Shown here piece after piece: positions 42,562-53,767 of a stretch of DNA of 64,000 nt (its first letter is position 1; each line of letters starts with the position of its first letter). The stretch covers positions 804,479,592-804,543,591 of the forward strand of contig CM062805.1 in the NCBI GenBank assembly GCA_031772625.1, written 5' to 3'. The position numbers were made by a program, and so were the translations under genes. The notes under the pieces were generated by a model that worked only from the letters and a program-made list of their open reading frames with translations, was not told where the DNA came from and ran no database searches. The stretch is from Pinus tabuliformis. Lineage: Eukaryota; Streptophyta; Pinopsida; Pinales; Pinaceae.

Positions 42562-44917
42562 ATGTCCCCAACGAGGTCGGGATATAAGGAGTTAGGGCTT
42601 GAACTGGTCGAACCTTTGCAAGACCAGCCTCGCAAATCCCGACGGCCTCCCATGGCGGATGAAAAGAAAGACGAGGGGGCAGGAGATCCTATCAAAATCT
42701 TGCTGAAAGAAGCCCTCGAGCGACAAAGGAACGCGATGATGGACAAAATGTTGGCATTATGATTCAGGTGTTGTCCTTGATGGCAAACCCATTCAGGTGA
42801 TAAATCAAGAAGGATGCAGGAAATATGTTCAGCAAGTGCGTCCCCGCAGGTATACCATACAGAACCCGCGTCCAGGGACGCCGGCCAGCCGTTCAGGAGG
42901 TGCGTCCGCCCAGTGCACACATTTCAAGGCAGAGAAAAGCACGTGGGGGTTTCTTGCGTGGTATCTAGCTGACGGTTTTGTGTTTCTATGGTGTCGGCTC
43001 GTGGTATTGTTCCATGTTTTGGGGAGAAGCTTGCCTATATAAAGCAAAGGAGTTCATTTGGATTAAGTATGATCTTGGTTGAATATCTTTTGGTGAGATC
43101 TAGTCCAGATCTATGAGGGCGAATCTTCTAATGGACTGTGATCTCTATGGCGCATGATCAGATCTGTGGATCTGAGTGTTTGGGTTGGTTCTGAAGTCCT
43201 CATATCTTTTATATCTGAAGGGACGCAGGTTCAGTGAAGGACAAGTGCGCCGGGACGCAGTACAGTAAAGGCTCAGGGGCGTCTCTGAAGCAAAAGACGC
43301 GGCGCGATAGTGTTTCGGGGTGCGCCGGTCGCAGCAAAGCATAGAGGAACAGTGCGTCTGCACGCAGAACAGCAGAGGGTAGACTGCGTCCAGTCGCAGG
43401 CCACAGAAAGAAAATATGCGTCCCTGTCTTAAGATGATCTGTTGACTGTATATTTCTGTTCATAAAGTGTTCTGGGTTATTTCTGTAATTACTGATCTGA
43501 TATCTGTAGTGGACTGTATCTGTTATATACTTGTTGATCATTTGATTCTTCATGAAAAGAAGTAGGGGGTTGTAGCTCCCTTCCAGGAGAAACTGGAAAA
43601 CGAGAGAGAGTTGTAGCTCTCTGCAGGTTGCAGCCTGCGTGCTGGTAAAGGACTGCACCAGTACAAAATCATTGTAAAAGAATTTCTTGAAAGAAGATAG
43701 AGACATATTGCAGCAGGTGGTTTTCTCCCGCATTGGGTTTCCACCTTACATCTTGTGTTCTTTGGTGTGACTGTCTATTTTCTTTATTCAAGCTCATTAT
43801 TTTATGGTACTGATATGCAAGAATAATTCAAAAGATCAAATAAGGAAGATTTGGTAAATTACTTAATAATACTGATTCACCCCCCCTCTCAGTATTATTT
43901 CCAACACAAAATTGCCCAAATCCTTCAGCAGCTACCCAGGGGCGACACATCAGCTTCTAACGGCAACTCTGGAAACGCCACAACATTTAAGGTACAAGTT
44001 AATTTTGAAATCCCCATATTCGAGGGTCAGATAGATGCAAATACCGTCGATAAATGGTTAAATGTGCTAGAGGGTTATTTTTCTGTTCATGATTTTTCCA
44101 GTCGGGAAAAGATTATTTTCGCTCTTCTCAAAGTAGCCCCCCACGTCAAGGATTGGTGGGAAACCTACTGCGAACAGAAAGATGAAAGTACAGGCTCACT
44201 ATTTTCAGTCGCACCGACTTGGGATTCATTCCGAGATGCCATCAAGGAGCAGTACTACCCTGTCGGAAGCTATGAGGATCAATACATAAAGTGGACCACG
44301 CTACGGCAGGGAAGGGACCAAGACGTACCAGATTTTACCAATATTTTCCATACCCTTCGTACAAAGTTGGGTATCAAGGATACAGAGCAGCATTTGGTAC
44401 TAAAATACCGTGGCTGCCTGCACAGGTACATCCAAGAAGAAATAGAATTCCTGAACATCTCCTTGCTCGACATGGCATACCGATATGCCGTCAAGGTCGA
44501 GCAAAAGTTTAAATAGAAGAAGCGAGACTTTGGGTCTGCGAATCCGAAACAAGGGAAAGGTGCCCCAAACCGCAGAACAAAGGACAAAGCCAAGGCGGGG
44601 CGGCCCAAGACAACCCGCCAAAGCTGCAAGCAAAGAACAGTGCCTCGAAGCCGAAAAAGGACACCAGAAAGTGGTGTGAGTTCCATAAGAGCTCCACTCA
44701 CAACACAAGTGAGTGTCGGGCCAAGAAGTCACTGGTGGCCGAGCTAAAGGTTTCAGAATCAGATGCATGTTCTGACTCTGAGTCAGAACTCGATAAGGGG
44801 AATGACAAAGGGAAGCAAATTATCGATGCGGAGCCCAACGCCACTGTTGCCACCACGAAGATCCAGAAGGAGGAACCTGAAGATCCAGAGGAGGAGGAGC
44901 GTCTCTTCCACTCCTAG
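42562..44917 (+). pseudogene. gag of Gypsy copy 1, split by a solo LTR
   Basis: Capsid protein of the element. The reading from atg at 42562, or the in-frame atg at 42652 (M-A-D-E-K-K), runs to the inserted solo LTR and resumes after it with A-Q-I-L-Q-Q-L-P. The gag domain shows W-L-N-V-L-E-G, F-A-L-L-K, W-W-E-T-Y and Y-Y-P-V-G-S-Y. Then come a basic stretch and a single Cys/His cluster (W-C-E-F-H-K-S-S-T-H-N-T-S-E-C). The copy at 48972-50165 shows the uninterrupted target. It carries a couple of breaks besides the insertion. Confidence 0.85.
42749..43906 (+). mobile_element. Solo Copia-family LTR inside Gypsy gag
   Basis: 1158 bp, TGTTGG...CCAACA, flanked by CAAAA (42744-42748 and 43907-43911). 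It matches the ends and much of the interior of the 1543-bp Copia LTRs: TATATAAA at 43036, CACGTG at 42940, and 'aagtagggggttgtagctcc' near 43560. It is about 385 bp shorter, mainly in the 'acgcag' and upstream regions, so it is a different subfamily. There is no internal region, so it is a recombination remnant. It is absent from the second Gypsy copy. Confidence 0.94.
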
Positions 44918-47900
44918 ATGTGGGTAAAGGGCTCCCCGCTACAGTTCATTGTCGACAGCGGGAGCCAAAAGAACCTCATTTCGGTAGAGGTCGTGAAACG
45001 GCTGGGCTTACCGACCATAGCACATCCACAACCATACACCATTGGGTGGCTGCACCAAGGACGGGATCTTCGCGTGAGCCAACAGTGTCACCTTCCATAC
45101 AACATCAAGCCCTTCACGGATGAGGTATTGTGTGACATTGCACCCCTTGAAGTTTGTGATGTGTTATTAGGACAACCATACTTGTGGAAGCGACATGCTG
45201 TGTATGAGTCAAGGCCCCGTGTTGTTATTATTACTTTGGGAAATAAGTTGTACAGGATACCAGAGGTAGCACCGCCTACCGCCATCTCTTTGGTTACTGC
45301 AAAACAATGCAGTAAGCTCATTTCCAAAACCAGGAAGTTTGTTTTCCTGATGATACGCCCTCAAGAAAAGAAGAAGACGGTGGCCATGACCTCGAGACAG
45401 GGCCCCTCCGCACGACAACTACAGATGGACAAGGTCGTGGAGGAGTATGAGGACATCTTCACCTCCCCTGTAGGGGTTCCCTTGCACTGTCAGGTCAAGC
45501 ACTCCATTGATCTAAACCTAGGTTCGCCGCTTCCCAATGGACCAATCTATCGGCGCTCTGTTCTGGAGAATGATGAAATCAAGAGGCAGATTCAGGAGCT
45601 GTTGCAAAAAGGTCACATCCGTCTGAGTTCATCGCCCTGTGGAAGCCCGATCGTGCTGGTACAAAAGAAGGATGGGACGTGGAGACTCTATATTGACTAT
45701 CGGGCGCTGAACAAGATCACTGTCCGTAATAGGTACCCAATCCCATGGATTGATGACCTCCTGGACCAACTAAAGGGTGCAAAATATTTCAACAAGATCG
45801 ATTTGAAGTCAGGATATCACCAGGTACCAATCGAATCCTCCGATGTGTGGAAGACTGCCTTCAAAGCCAAGGAGGGCCTTTTCGAATGGTTGGTTATGCC
45901 TTTCGGATTGACGAATGCTCCTACAACCTTAATGAGGCTAATGGATGACATATTGCGGCCATTCAACAAATCATTTGTAGTGGTATACTTGGATGACATC
46001 TTGATCTTTAGCAAGACTTGGGAAGAGCACCTCCACCACATCCGACAGGTTCTCCAAACACTGCGACAACACAAGTTATGTGCCAATTTGGAGAAATGCA
46101 CTTTTGGCATGACCCAGGTTCAGTATCTGGGATACGTTATTGATGAACGGGGGGTGCATGTGGATCCAGCCAAGATCCAAGTCATTCGGGATTGGCCATC
46201 TCCAACAACTCTAACAGAGCTTCGCAGCTTTCTAGGCCTTGCCAACTTCTACCGCAGGTTCGTGTTGGGATTTTCTCATATCACTTGGCCCTTGAGTCAG
46301 GTCACCAAGGGAGGAGCGAAAGCAAATTTTTTTTGGTCCGAATCTCAACAGAAGGCATTCACAGAGTTGAAAGATCGACTCTGCACAGCACCAGTTCTTG
46401 CATTACCAGACTTGCAACAACCATTTGAGGTCGAGACAGATGCCTCTGACTATGCTATTGGGGTAGTCCTTACTCAACACGGGCATCCAGTGGCATATCA
46501 CAGTGAGACACTTTCAGACACAGTCCGGAAGTATCCCACTTATGACAAAGAGATGTATTCCATTATGCAGGCCTGTCGACAATGGAAGCATTACATTTTG
46601 GGGAAGGAAACGGTCATCCACACAGACCACCGACCCCTGCAGTTCATACAGACCCAAGGGAAATTACAGAATGATCGCCATCAGAAGTGGTCCACATACC
46701 TGCAACAGTTCCATTTGAATATCAAGTATAAGAAGGGCAGCACCAATAATGTCACAGATTGCCTCAGTCGACCACCGATCATGGCATTAACCACCGTGCT
46801 CAACTTTTGTGGGCACGAGACTTCTGATTGGCCACTGCTCTACAAAAGCGACCCAGAATTCGGCCACACATACCAGACACTCTTGGAGGGTCAACATGTT
46901 CCAGATTTTCACCTCCAGGACGACCTGTTATGCCACCTAGGTCACCTTTGTGTTCCTTCAAGCGAGCGTGCCAAGATGATCTGGGAAGCACACTACAGTC
47001 GGGCCGTTGGGCATTTTGGGGTTGAAAAAACGGTGGCTGTACTGCAGAAATATTTCTATTGGCCGAATCTTCGACAAGATGTCGGGAAGTACATCAGATC
47101 ATGCACTGCTTGCGCCATTGCCAAACCGACCATCAAGAAGCAAGGCCTCTATACCCCGCTGCCTACCCCTAGTCGACCTTGGGAATCCATCTCCATGGAT
47201 TACATGTCAGGCATCCCTTCCACTAGGCATGGAAATGACTATGTTTTTGTGGTCGTCGACAGGTTCTCGAAGATGGCCATTATGGCGGCCTGCAAGAAGA
47301 ATATCACAGCAGAAGCCACTGATAAACTCTTCTTTGAACGAGTGTGGGTACACTTTGGGATCCCACAGTCTATCATTTCGGATCGGGATAGCAGGTTCCT
47401 CAGTACATTTTGGTCTAGCCTCTGGTCGATGCTGGACACCAAACTCACTAAGTCCACAACCTTCCATCCTCAAACTGATGGCCAGACTGAGGTCGTCAAC
47501 AGGATGATCATACACATTCTACGAATGTACAACTCAAAGCATCCACGCACATGGGATGAGAGCCTCCCCTATGTTCAGCACAGCTACAACCGGGCTCTCC
47601 ACAGCTCGACTGTCCACAGCCCTTTTCAGGTGGGATTGGGATTCCAGCCACTATGTCCCATCGATGTGGCCATGCCATTTGCAGCTACTCACGCAGATTC
47701 TGCTCATGTCCAGTCTGAAACAGATAAGGCAAACAACTTCATCGAGCACATCCAACATATTCCCCAGCAGGTCCATGACATTCTGGAGAAATCAAATGCC
47801 AAGTACAAGCAGCGACATGATCAACATCGGGTGCTACACAAGTTTCGAGTGGGCGACAAAGTCTGGTTGCATTTGCAAAAGGAACGCCTTACCGGAGCCT

Positions 47901-48298
47901 ATCAGAAACTCAGACCACTCCGATATGGCCCTTACACCATTACCAAGGCTGTGGGAGACAATGCATTTGAGCTCAGCATTCCCCCATTCCTTGGCCTGCA
48001 CCCGGTGTTCAATGTCGACCGCCTACGGCCATACTTTCCACCATTACTAGACACGTCCGACATTGCAGAACAACTCACACCCACAGAGTTAAATCCAGCT
48101 TGCATGGAACAAGCTGCAACTGATCGGATCATGGACACACAGATCAAGCACACTCGCCAGCAGAATATCCAACTGTATCGAGTTGTCAAAGCAGGACAAC
48201 TCCTTCACCAGGGCAAGTGGCTCACCAAGGACAAGGTGCAGCAGAAGTTCCCTCATCTCATGGAGGAACTCAACGCAATGGGGACCATTGCTTCCTAA
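44918..48298 (+). CDS. pol of Gypsy copy 1 (protease, RT, RNase H, integrase, chromodomain-like tail)
   Basis: A 1126-codon open frame that looks whole. Order: protease (I-V-D-S-G-S-Q-K-N-L-I, about residues 10-22); reverse transcriptase with Y-L-D-D-I-L-I-F-S (about 348-356); [11 protein letters not shown] at the connection; RNase H with T-D-A-S-D-Y-A-I-G; integrase zinc finger (H-F-G-V-E-K, C-x2-C); and integrase core with S-M-D-Y-M-S-G and F-H-P-Q-T-D-G-Q-T-E-V-V-N-R. The G-P-Y and H-P-V-F-N-V-D-R-L-R-P-Y motifs mark the integrase C-terminal domain. After it, I-M-D-T-Q and G-K-W-L-T with F-P-H-L-M-E-E-L (about 1070-1120) resemble a diverged chromodomain, a histone-mark reader used by chromoviruses for target choice. 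The purine tract AAGGGGGGAGGAA follows just after the frame. Confidence 0.93.
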   Translation: MWVKGSPLQFIVDSGSQKNLISVEVVKRLGLPTIAHPQPYTIGWLHQGRDLRVSQQCHLPYNIKPFTDEVLCDIAPLEVCDVLLGQPYLWKRHAVYESRPRVVIITLGNKLYRIPEVAPPTAISLVTAKQCSKLISKTRKFVFLMIRPQEKKKTVAMTSRQGPSARQLQMDKVVEEYEDIFTSPVGVPLHCQVKHSIDLNLGSPLPNGPIYRRSVLENDEIKRQIQELLQKGHIRLSSSPCGSPIVLVQKKDGTWRLYIDYRALNKITVRNRYPIPWIDDLLDQLKGAKYFNKIDLKSGYHQVPIESSDVWKTAFKAKEGLFEWLVMPFGLTNAPTTLMRLMDDILRPFNKSFVVVYLDDILIFSKTWEEHLHHIRQVLQTLRQHKLCANLEKCTFGMTQVQYLGYVIDERGVHVDPAKIQVIRDWPSPTTLTELRSFLGLANFYRRFVLGFSHITWPLSQVTKGGAKANFFWSESQQKAFTELKDRLCTAPVLALPDLQQPFEVETDASDYAIGVVLTQHGHPVAYHSETLSDTVRKYPTYDKEMYSIMQACRQWKHYILGKETVIHTDHRPLQFIQTQGKLQNDRHQKWSTYLQQFHLNIKYKKGSTNNVTDCLSRPPIMALTTVLNFCGHETSDWPLLYKSDPEFGHTYQTLLEGQHVPDFHLQDDLLCHLGHLCVPSSERAKMIWEAHYSRAVGHFGVEKTVAVLQKYFYWPNLRQDVGKYIRSCTACAIAKPTIKKQGLYTPLPTPSRPWESISMDYMSGIPSTRHGNDYVFVVVDRFSKMAIMAACKKNITAEATDKLFFERVWVHFGIPQSIISDRDSRFLSTFWSSLWSMLDTKLTKSTTFHPQTDGQTEVVNRMIIHILRMYNSKHPRTWDESLPYVQHSYNRALHSSTVHSPFQVGLGFQPLCPIDVAMPFAATHADSAHVQSETDKANNFIEHIQHIPQQVHDILEKSNAKYKQRHDQHRVLHKFRVGDKVWLHLQKERLTGAYQKLRPLRYGPYTITKAVGDNAFELSIPPFLGLHPVFNVDRLRPYFPPLLDTSDIAEQLTPTELNPACMEQAATDRIMDTQIKHTRQQNIQLYRVVKAGQLLHQGKWLTKDKVQQKFPHLMEELNAMGTIAS

Positions 48299-48309
48299 GG
48301 GGGGAGGAA
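48297..48309 (+). other. Polypurine tract of Gypsy copy 1
   Basis: 'aaggggggaggaa' directly before LTR B, overlapping the pol stop region. It is the normal place for second-strand priming. Confidence 0.85.
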
Positions 48310-48929
48310 TGATCCAGGTGCATATTGGTGGCCACCCGCTAATTCCACTTGGATCCCCTCTAGTGCTTCTTACAGTTTTTTTCAGTTTCCTTAATTATAG
48401 CACAATTTACTATTTTTAGCAGTTTTTCGGGTCCTAAACTTCCGGAGCCGTTTTGAGGCCCTAAACGACGTTTTTTGGGAAATCCACTGCCAACGATTTT
48501 TTTGATAAAAATCGTATTTTTTGTTGTAGTCCTCGGAGAGATCTTTCCAATGGGCTATCATGCACGTCAAACGGAGATAGTACGACCAATTCGCGACCCC
48601 GGGAAGTTGATGTACCAACTTACCCAAAAACGGGGCCCACAATTTGGCGTTTCATCTTCTAGGGTTAGGTTTTGGAATGTGAAGGGTTTTCCATTGTTTC
48701 CCAACAATAAATAGGCCTTCGAGCCTCATTGTAAGACAGTTCAGAGGCATGTAGCCACCACATCTCTTCTCAGAGATAAGCTACCATTGCCCTAGCTGGT
48801 TTATTTCCAGTTCTGTTTGTAAGCATTTTTCAGTATTTTACAGTAATGAATTGAGGTATTATTTCCGTTCCATATCTGTCTTTATGGTTATCTCTATATT
48901 TTATTGCGTTCCTGTTTAAATCCGGATCA
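48310..48929 (+). repeat. Complete central LTR B of the Gypsy array
   Basis: 620 bp, TGATCC...GGATCA (6-bp inverted ends). It serves as 3' LTR of copy 1 and 5' LTR of copy 2. It matches the solo LTR at 3768-4384 over its full length. Confidence 0.95.
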
Positions 48930-48971
48930 GTGGTATCAGAGCGGTCTGCTTTTCTTCTCTGTTTTTCTTTG

Positions 48972-50165
48972 CATGTCCCCAACGAGGTCGGGATATAAGG
49001 AGTTAGGGCTTGAACTGGTCGAACCTTTGCAAGACCAGCCTTGCAAATCCCGACGGCCTCCCATGGCAGATGAAAAGAAAGAGGAGGGGGCAGGAGATCC
49101 TATCAAAATCTTGCTCAAAGAAGCCCTCGAGCGACAAAGGAACGCGATGATGGACAACTTTGCCCAAATCCTTCAGAAACTACCCAGGGGCGACGCATCA
49201 GCTTCCAACGGCAACTCTGGAAACGCCACACCATTTAAGGTAAAAGTTAATTTTGAAATCCCCATATTCGAGGGTCAGATAGATGAAGATGCCGTCGATA
49301 AATGGTTAAATGTGCTAGAGGGTTGTTTTTCTATTCATGATTTTTCCAGTCGGGAAAAGATTATTTTCGCTCTTCTCAAAGCATCCCCCCACGTCAAGGA
49401 TTGGTGGGAAACCTACTGCGAACGGAAAGATGAAAGTACAGGCTCCTATTTTCAGTCACACCGACTTGGGATTCATTCCAAGATGCCATCAAGGAGCAGT
49501 ACTACCCTGTCGGAAGCTATGAGGATCAATACATAAAGTGGACCACGCTACGACAGGGAAGGGACCAAGACGTACCAGAGTTTACCAATATTTTCCATAC
49601 CCTTCGCACAAAGTTGGGTATCAAGGATACAGAGTAGCATTTGGTACTAAAATACCATGGCTGCCTGCACAAGTACATCCAAGAAGAAATAGAATTCCTG
49701 AACATCTCCTTGCTCGGCATGGCATACCGATATGCCGTCAAGGTTGAGCAAAAGTTTAGACAGAAGAAGCGAGACTTTGGGTCTGCGAATCCGAAACAAG
49801 GGAAAGGTGCCCCCAAACCACAGAAAAAAGGACAAAGCCAAGGCGGGGCGGCCCAAGACAACTCGCCAAAGCTGCAAGCAAAGAACAGTGCCGCGAAGCT
49901 GAAAAAGGACACTGGAAAGTGGTGTGAGTTCCATAAGAGCTCCACTCACAACACAAGTGAGTTTCGAGCCAAGCAGTCACTGGTGGCCGAGCTAAAGGTT
50001 TCAGAATCAGATGCATGTTCTGACTCTGAGTCAGAACTAGATAAGGGGAATGACAAAGGGAAGCAGATTATTGATGCAGAGCCCAATGCCATTGTTGCCA
50101 CCACGAAGATCCAGAAGGAGGAACCTGAAGATCCAGAGGAGGAGGAGCGTCTCTTCCACTCCTAA
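48972..50165 (+). pseudogene. gag of Gypsy copy 2
   Basis: Very similar to gag of copy 1 but without the solo LTR. The N-terminus M-S-P-T-R-S-G-Y and M-A-D-E-K-K, the gag domain and the basic and acidic C-terminal parts are all present. A few breaks are present. Confidence 0.88.
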
Positions 50166-50167
50166 AT

Positions 50168-53100
50168 GTGGGTAAAGGGCTCCCCGCTACAGTTCATTGT
50201 CGATAGCGGGAGCCAAAAGAACCTCATTTCGGCAGAGGTTGTGAAACAGCTGGGCGGACCAAGGACGAGATCTTCGCGTGAGCCAACAGTGTCACCTTCC
50301 ATACAACATCAAGCCCTTCACGGATGAGGTATTGTGTGACATTGCACCCCTTGAAGTTTGTGATGTGTTATTAGGACAACCATACTTGTGGAAGCGACAT
50401 GCTGTGTATGAGTCAAGGCTCCGTGCTGTTATTCTTACTTTGGGAAATATGTTGTATAGGATACTAGAGGTAGCACCGCCTACCGCCATCTCTTTGGTTA
50501 CTGCAAAACAATGCAGTAAGCTCATTTCCAAAACCAGGAAGTTTGTTTTCCTGATGATACGCCCTCAATAAAAGAAGAAGACGGTGGCCATGACCTCCAG
50601 ACAGGGCCCCTCCGCACGACAACTATAGATGGAGAAGTTCATGGAGGAGTATGAGGACATCTTCACCTCCCCCGCAGGGGTTCCCCTGCACTGTCAGGTC
50701 AAGCACTCCATTGATCTAACCCCAGGTTCGCCGCTGCCCAATGGACCAATCTATCGGTGCTCTGTTTTGGAGAACGATGAAATCAAGAGGTAGATTCAGG
50801 AGCTGCTACAAAAAGGTCACATTCGTCCGAGTTCATCGCCCTGTGGAAGCCCGATCATGCTGGTACAAAAGAAGGATGGGACGTGGAGACTCTGTATTGA
50901 CTATCGGGCGCTGAACAAGATCACTGTCCGTAATAGGTACCCAATCCCACGGATTGATGACCTCCTGGACCAACTAAAGGGGGCAAAATATTTCAACAAA
51001 ATCGATTTGAAGTCAGGATATCACCAGGTACCAATCGAACCCTCCGATGCGTGGAAGACTGCCTTCAAAGCCAAGGAGGGCCTTTTCGAATGGTTGGTTA
51101 TGCCTTTCGGATTGACAAATGCTCCTGCAACTTTCATGAGGCTAATGGATGACATATTGTGGCCATTCACCAACTCATTTGTAGTGGAATACTTGGATGA
51201 CATCTTGATCTTTAGCAAGACTTGGGAAGAGCACCTCCACCACTTCCAACATGTTCTCCAAACACTGCGACAACACAAGTTATGTGCCAATTTGGAGAAA
51301 TGCACTTTTTGCATGACCCAGGTTCAGTATCTGGGATACATTATTGATGAATGTGGATCTAGCCAAGATCCAAGTCATTCGGGATTGGCCATCTCCAACA
51401 ACTCTGATAGAGCTTCGCAGCTTTCTAGGCCTTGCCAACTTCTACCACAGGTTCGTGTTGGGATTTTCTCATATCACTTGGCCCTTGAGTCAGGTCACCA
51501 AGGGAGGAGCGAAAGCAAATTTTTTTGGTCTGAATCTCAACAGAAGGCATTCACAGAGTTGAAAGATTGACTCTGCACAGCACCAGTTCTTGCATTACCA
51601 GACTTGCAACAACCATTTGAGGTCGAGACAGATGCCTCTGACTATGCTATTGGGGTAGTCCTTACTCAACACGGGCATCCAGTGGCATATCACAGTGAGA
51701 CACTTTCAGACACAGTCCGGAAGTATCCCACTTATGACAAAGAGATGTATTCCATTGTGCAGGCCTGTCGACAATGGAAGAATTACATTTTGGGGAAGGA
51801 AACGGTCATCCACACAGACCAGTGACCCCTACAGTTCATACAGACCCAAGGGAAATTGCAGAATGATCACCATCAGAAGTGGCCCACATACCTGCAACAG
51901 TTCCATTTGAATATCAAGTATAAGAAGGGCAGCACCAATAACGTCGCAGATTGCCTCAGTCGACCACCGATCATGGCATTAACCACCGTGCTCAACTCTT
52001 GTGGGCACGAGACTTCTGATTGGCCACTGCTCTACAAAAGCGACCCGAATTTGGCCACACATACCAGAAACTCTTGGAGGGTCAACATGTTCCAGATTTT
52101 CACCTCCAGAATGACCTGTTATGCCACCTAGGTCACCTTTGTGTTCCTTCAAGCGAGCGTGCCAAGATGATCTGGGAAGCACACTACAGTCGGGCCGTTG
52201 GGCATTTTGGGGTTGAAAAAACGGTGGCTGTACTGCATAAATATTTCTATTGGCCGAATCTTCGACAGGATGTCGAGAAGTACATCAGATCATGCACTTC
52301 TTGCACCATTGCCAAACCGACCATCAAGAAGCAAGGCCTCTATACCCCGCTGCCTACCCCTAGTCGACCTTGCGAATCCATCTCCATGGATTACATGTCA
52401 GGCCTCCCTTCCACTAGGCATGGAAATGACTGTGTTTTTGTGGTCGTCGACAGGTTCTCGAAGATGGCCATTATGGCGGCCTACAAGAAGAATATCACAG
52501 CAGAAGCCACCGCTAAACTCTTCTTTGAACGAGTATGGGTACACTTTGGGATCCCACAGTCTATCATTCCGGATCGGGATAGCAGGTTCCTCAGTACATT
52601 TTGGTCTAGCCTATGGTCGATGCTGGACACCAAACTCACTAAGTCCATAGCCTTCCATCCTCAAACTGATGGCCAGACTGAGGTCGTCAACAGGATGATC
52701 GTACACATTCTACGCATGTACAACTCAAAGCATCCACGCACATGGGACGAGAACCTCCCCTATGTTCAGCACAGCTACAACCGGGCTCTCCACAGCTCGA
52801 CTGGCCACAGCCCTTTTCAGGTGGGATTGGGATTCTAGCCACTATGTCCCATCGATGTGGCCATGCCATTTGTAGCTACTCACGTAGATTCTGCTCATGT
52901 CCAGTCTGAAATAGATAAGGCAAACAGCTTCATCAAGCACATCCAACATATTCGCCAGCAGGTCCATGACATTCTGGAGAAATCAAATGCCAAGTACAAG
53001 CAGCGACATGATCAACATCGGGTGTTACACAAGTTTCGAGTGGGAAACAAAGTCTGGTTGCATTTGCAAAAGGAACACCTTACCGGAGCCTACCGGAAAC

Positions 53101-53333
53101 TCAGACCACTCCGATATGGCCCTTACACCATTACCAAGGCTGTGGGAGACAATGCATTTGAGCTCAGCATTCCCCCATTCCTTGGCCTGCACCTGGTGTT
53201 CAATGTCGACCGCCTGTGGCCATACTTTCCACCATTACTAGACACGTCCGACATTGCAGAACAACTCACACCCACAGAGTTAAATCCAGCTTGCATTGAA
53301 CAAGATGCAACTGATCGGATCATGGACACACAG
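50168..53333 (+). pseudogene. pol of Gypsy copy 2, 3' end missing
   Basis: Same domains as copy 1: protease, RT with Y-L-D-D-I-L-I-F-S, RNase H, integrase with F-H-P-Q-T-D-G-Q, and the integrase C-terminal domain. It has around ten breaks. Its text joins LTR sequence at about 53334, so the chromodomain-like tail, the purine tract and the start of the following LTR are absent. Confidence 0.9.
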
Positions 53334-53767
53334 ATTTTTTTGATAAAAGTCGTCTTTTCCGTCGTAGTCCTCGGAGAGATCTTTCCAACGGGCTATCATG
53401 CACGTCAAACAGAGATAGTACGACCAATTCGCGACCCCGGGAAGTTGATGTACCAACTTACCCAAAAACGGGGCCCACAATTTGGCGTTTCATCTTCTAG
53501 GGTTAGGTTTTGGAATGTGAAGGGTTTTCCATTGTTTCCCAACAATAAATAGGCCTTCGAGCCTCATTGTAAGACAGTTCAGAGGCATGTAGCCACCACA
53601 TCTCTTCTCAGAGATAAGCTACCATCGCCCTAGCTAGTTTTTTTCCAGTTCTGTTTGTAAGCATTTTTCAGTATTTTACAGTAATGAATTGAGGTATTAT
53701 TTCCGCTGCATATCTGTCTTTATGGTTATCTCTGTATTTTATTGCGTTCCTGTTTAAATCCGGATCA
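53334..53767 (+). repeat. Partial LTR C of the Gypsy array
   Basis: It matches about the last 430 bp of LTR B, beginning at 'ttttttgataaaa' and ending CCGGATCA. It starts within about 30 bp of the LTR position at which LTR A starts. Confidence 0.9.

Larger units (their letters stand above)
42113..53767 (+). mobile_element. Tandem Ty3/Gypsy array: LTR-internal-LTR-internal-LTR
   Basis: Three LTRs of one family (42113-42518 partial, 48310-48929 complete, 53334-53767 partial) enclose two internal regions in the same orientation that match each other closely along gag and pol. The middle LTR is shared. A Met-tRNA-type primer site follows the first and second LTR. Such arrays are known products of recombination between LTRs of two copies of an element. 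Copy 1 keeps a pol frame that looks whole. Copy 2 has around ten breaks and lacks its 3' end. No target duplication can be tested because both outer LTRs lack their beginnings. Pol order (RT, RNase H, integrase, chromodomain-like tail) suggests a chromovirus. Confidence 0.9.
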
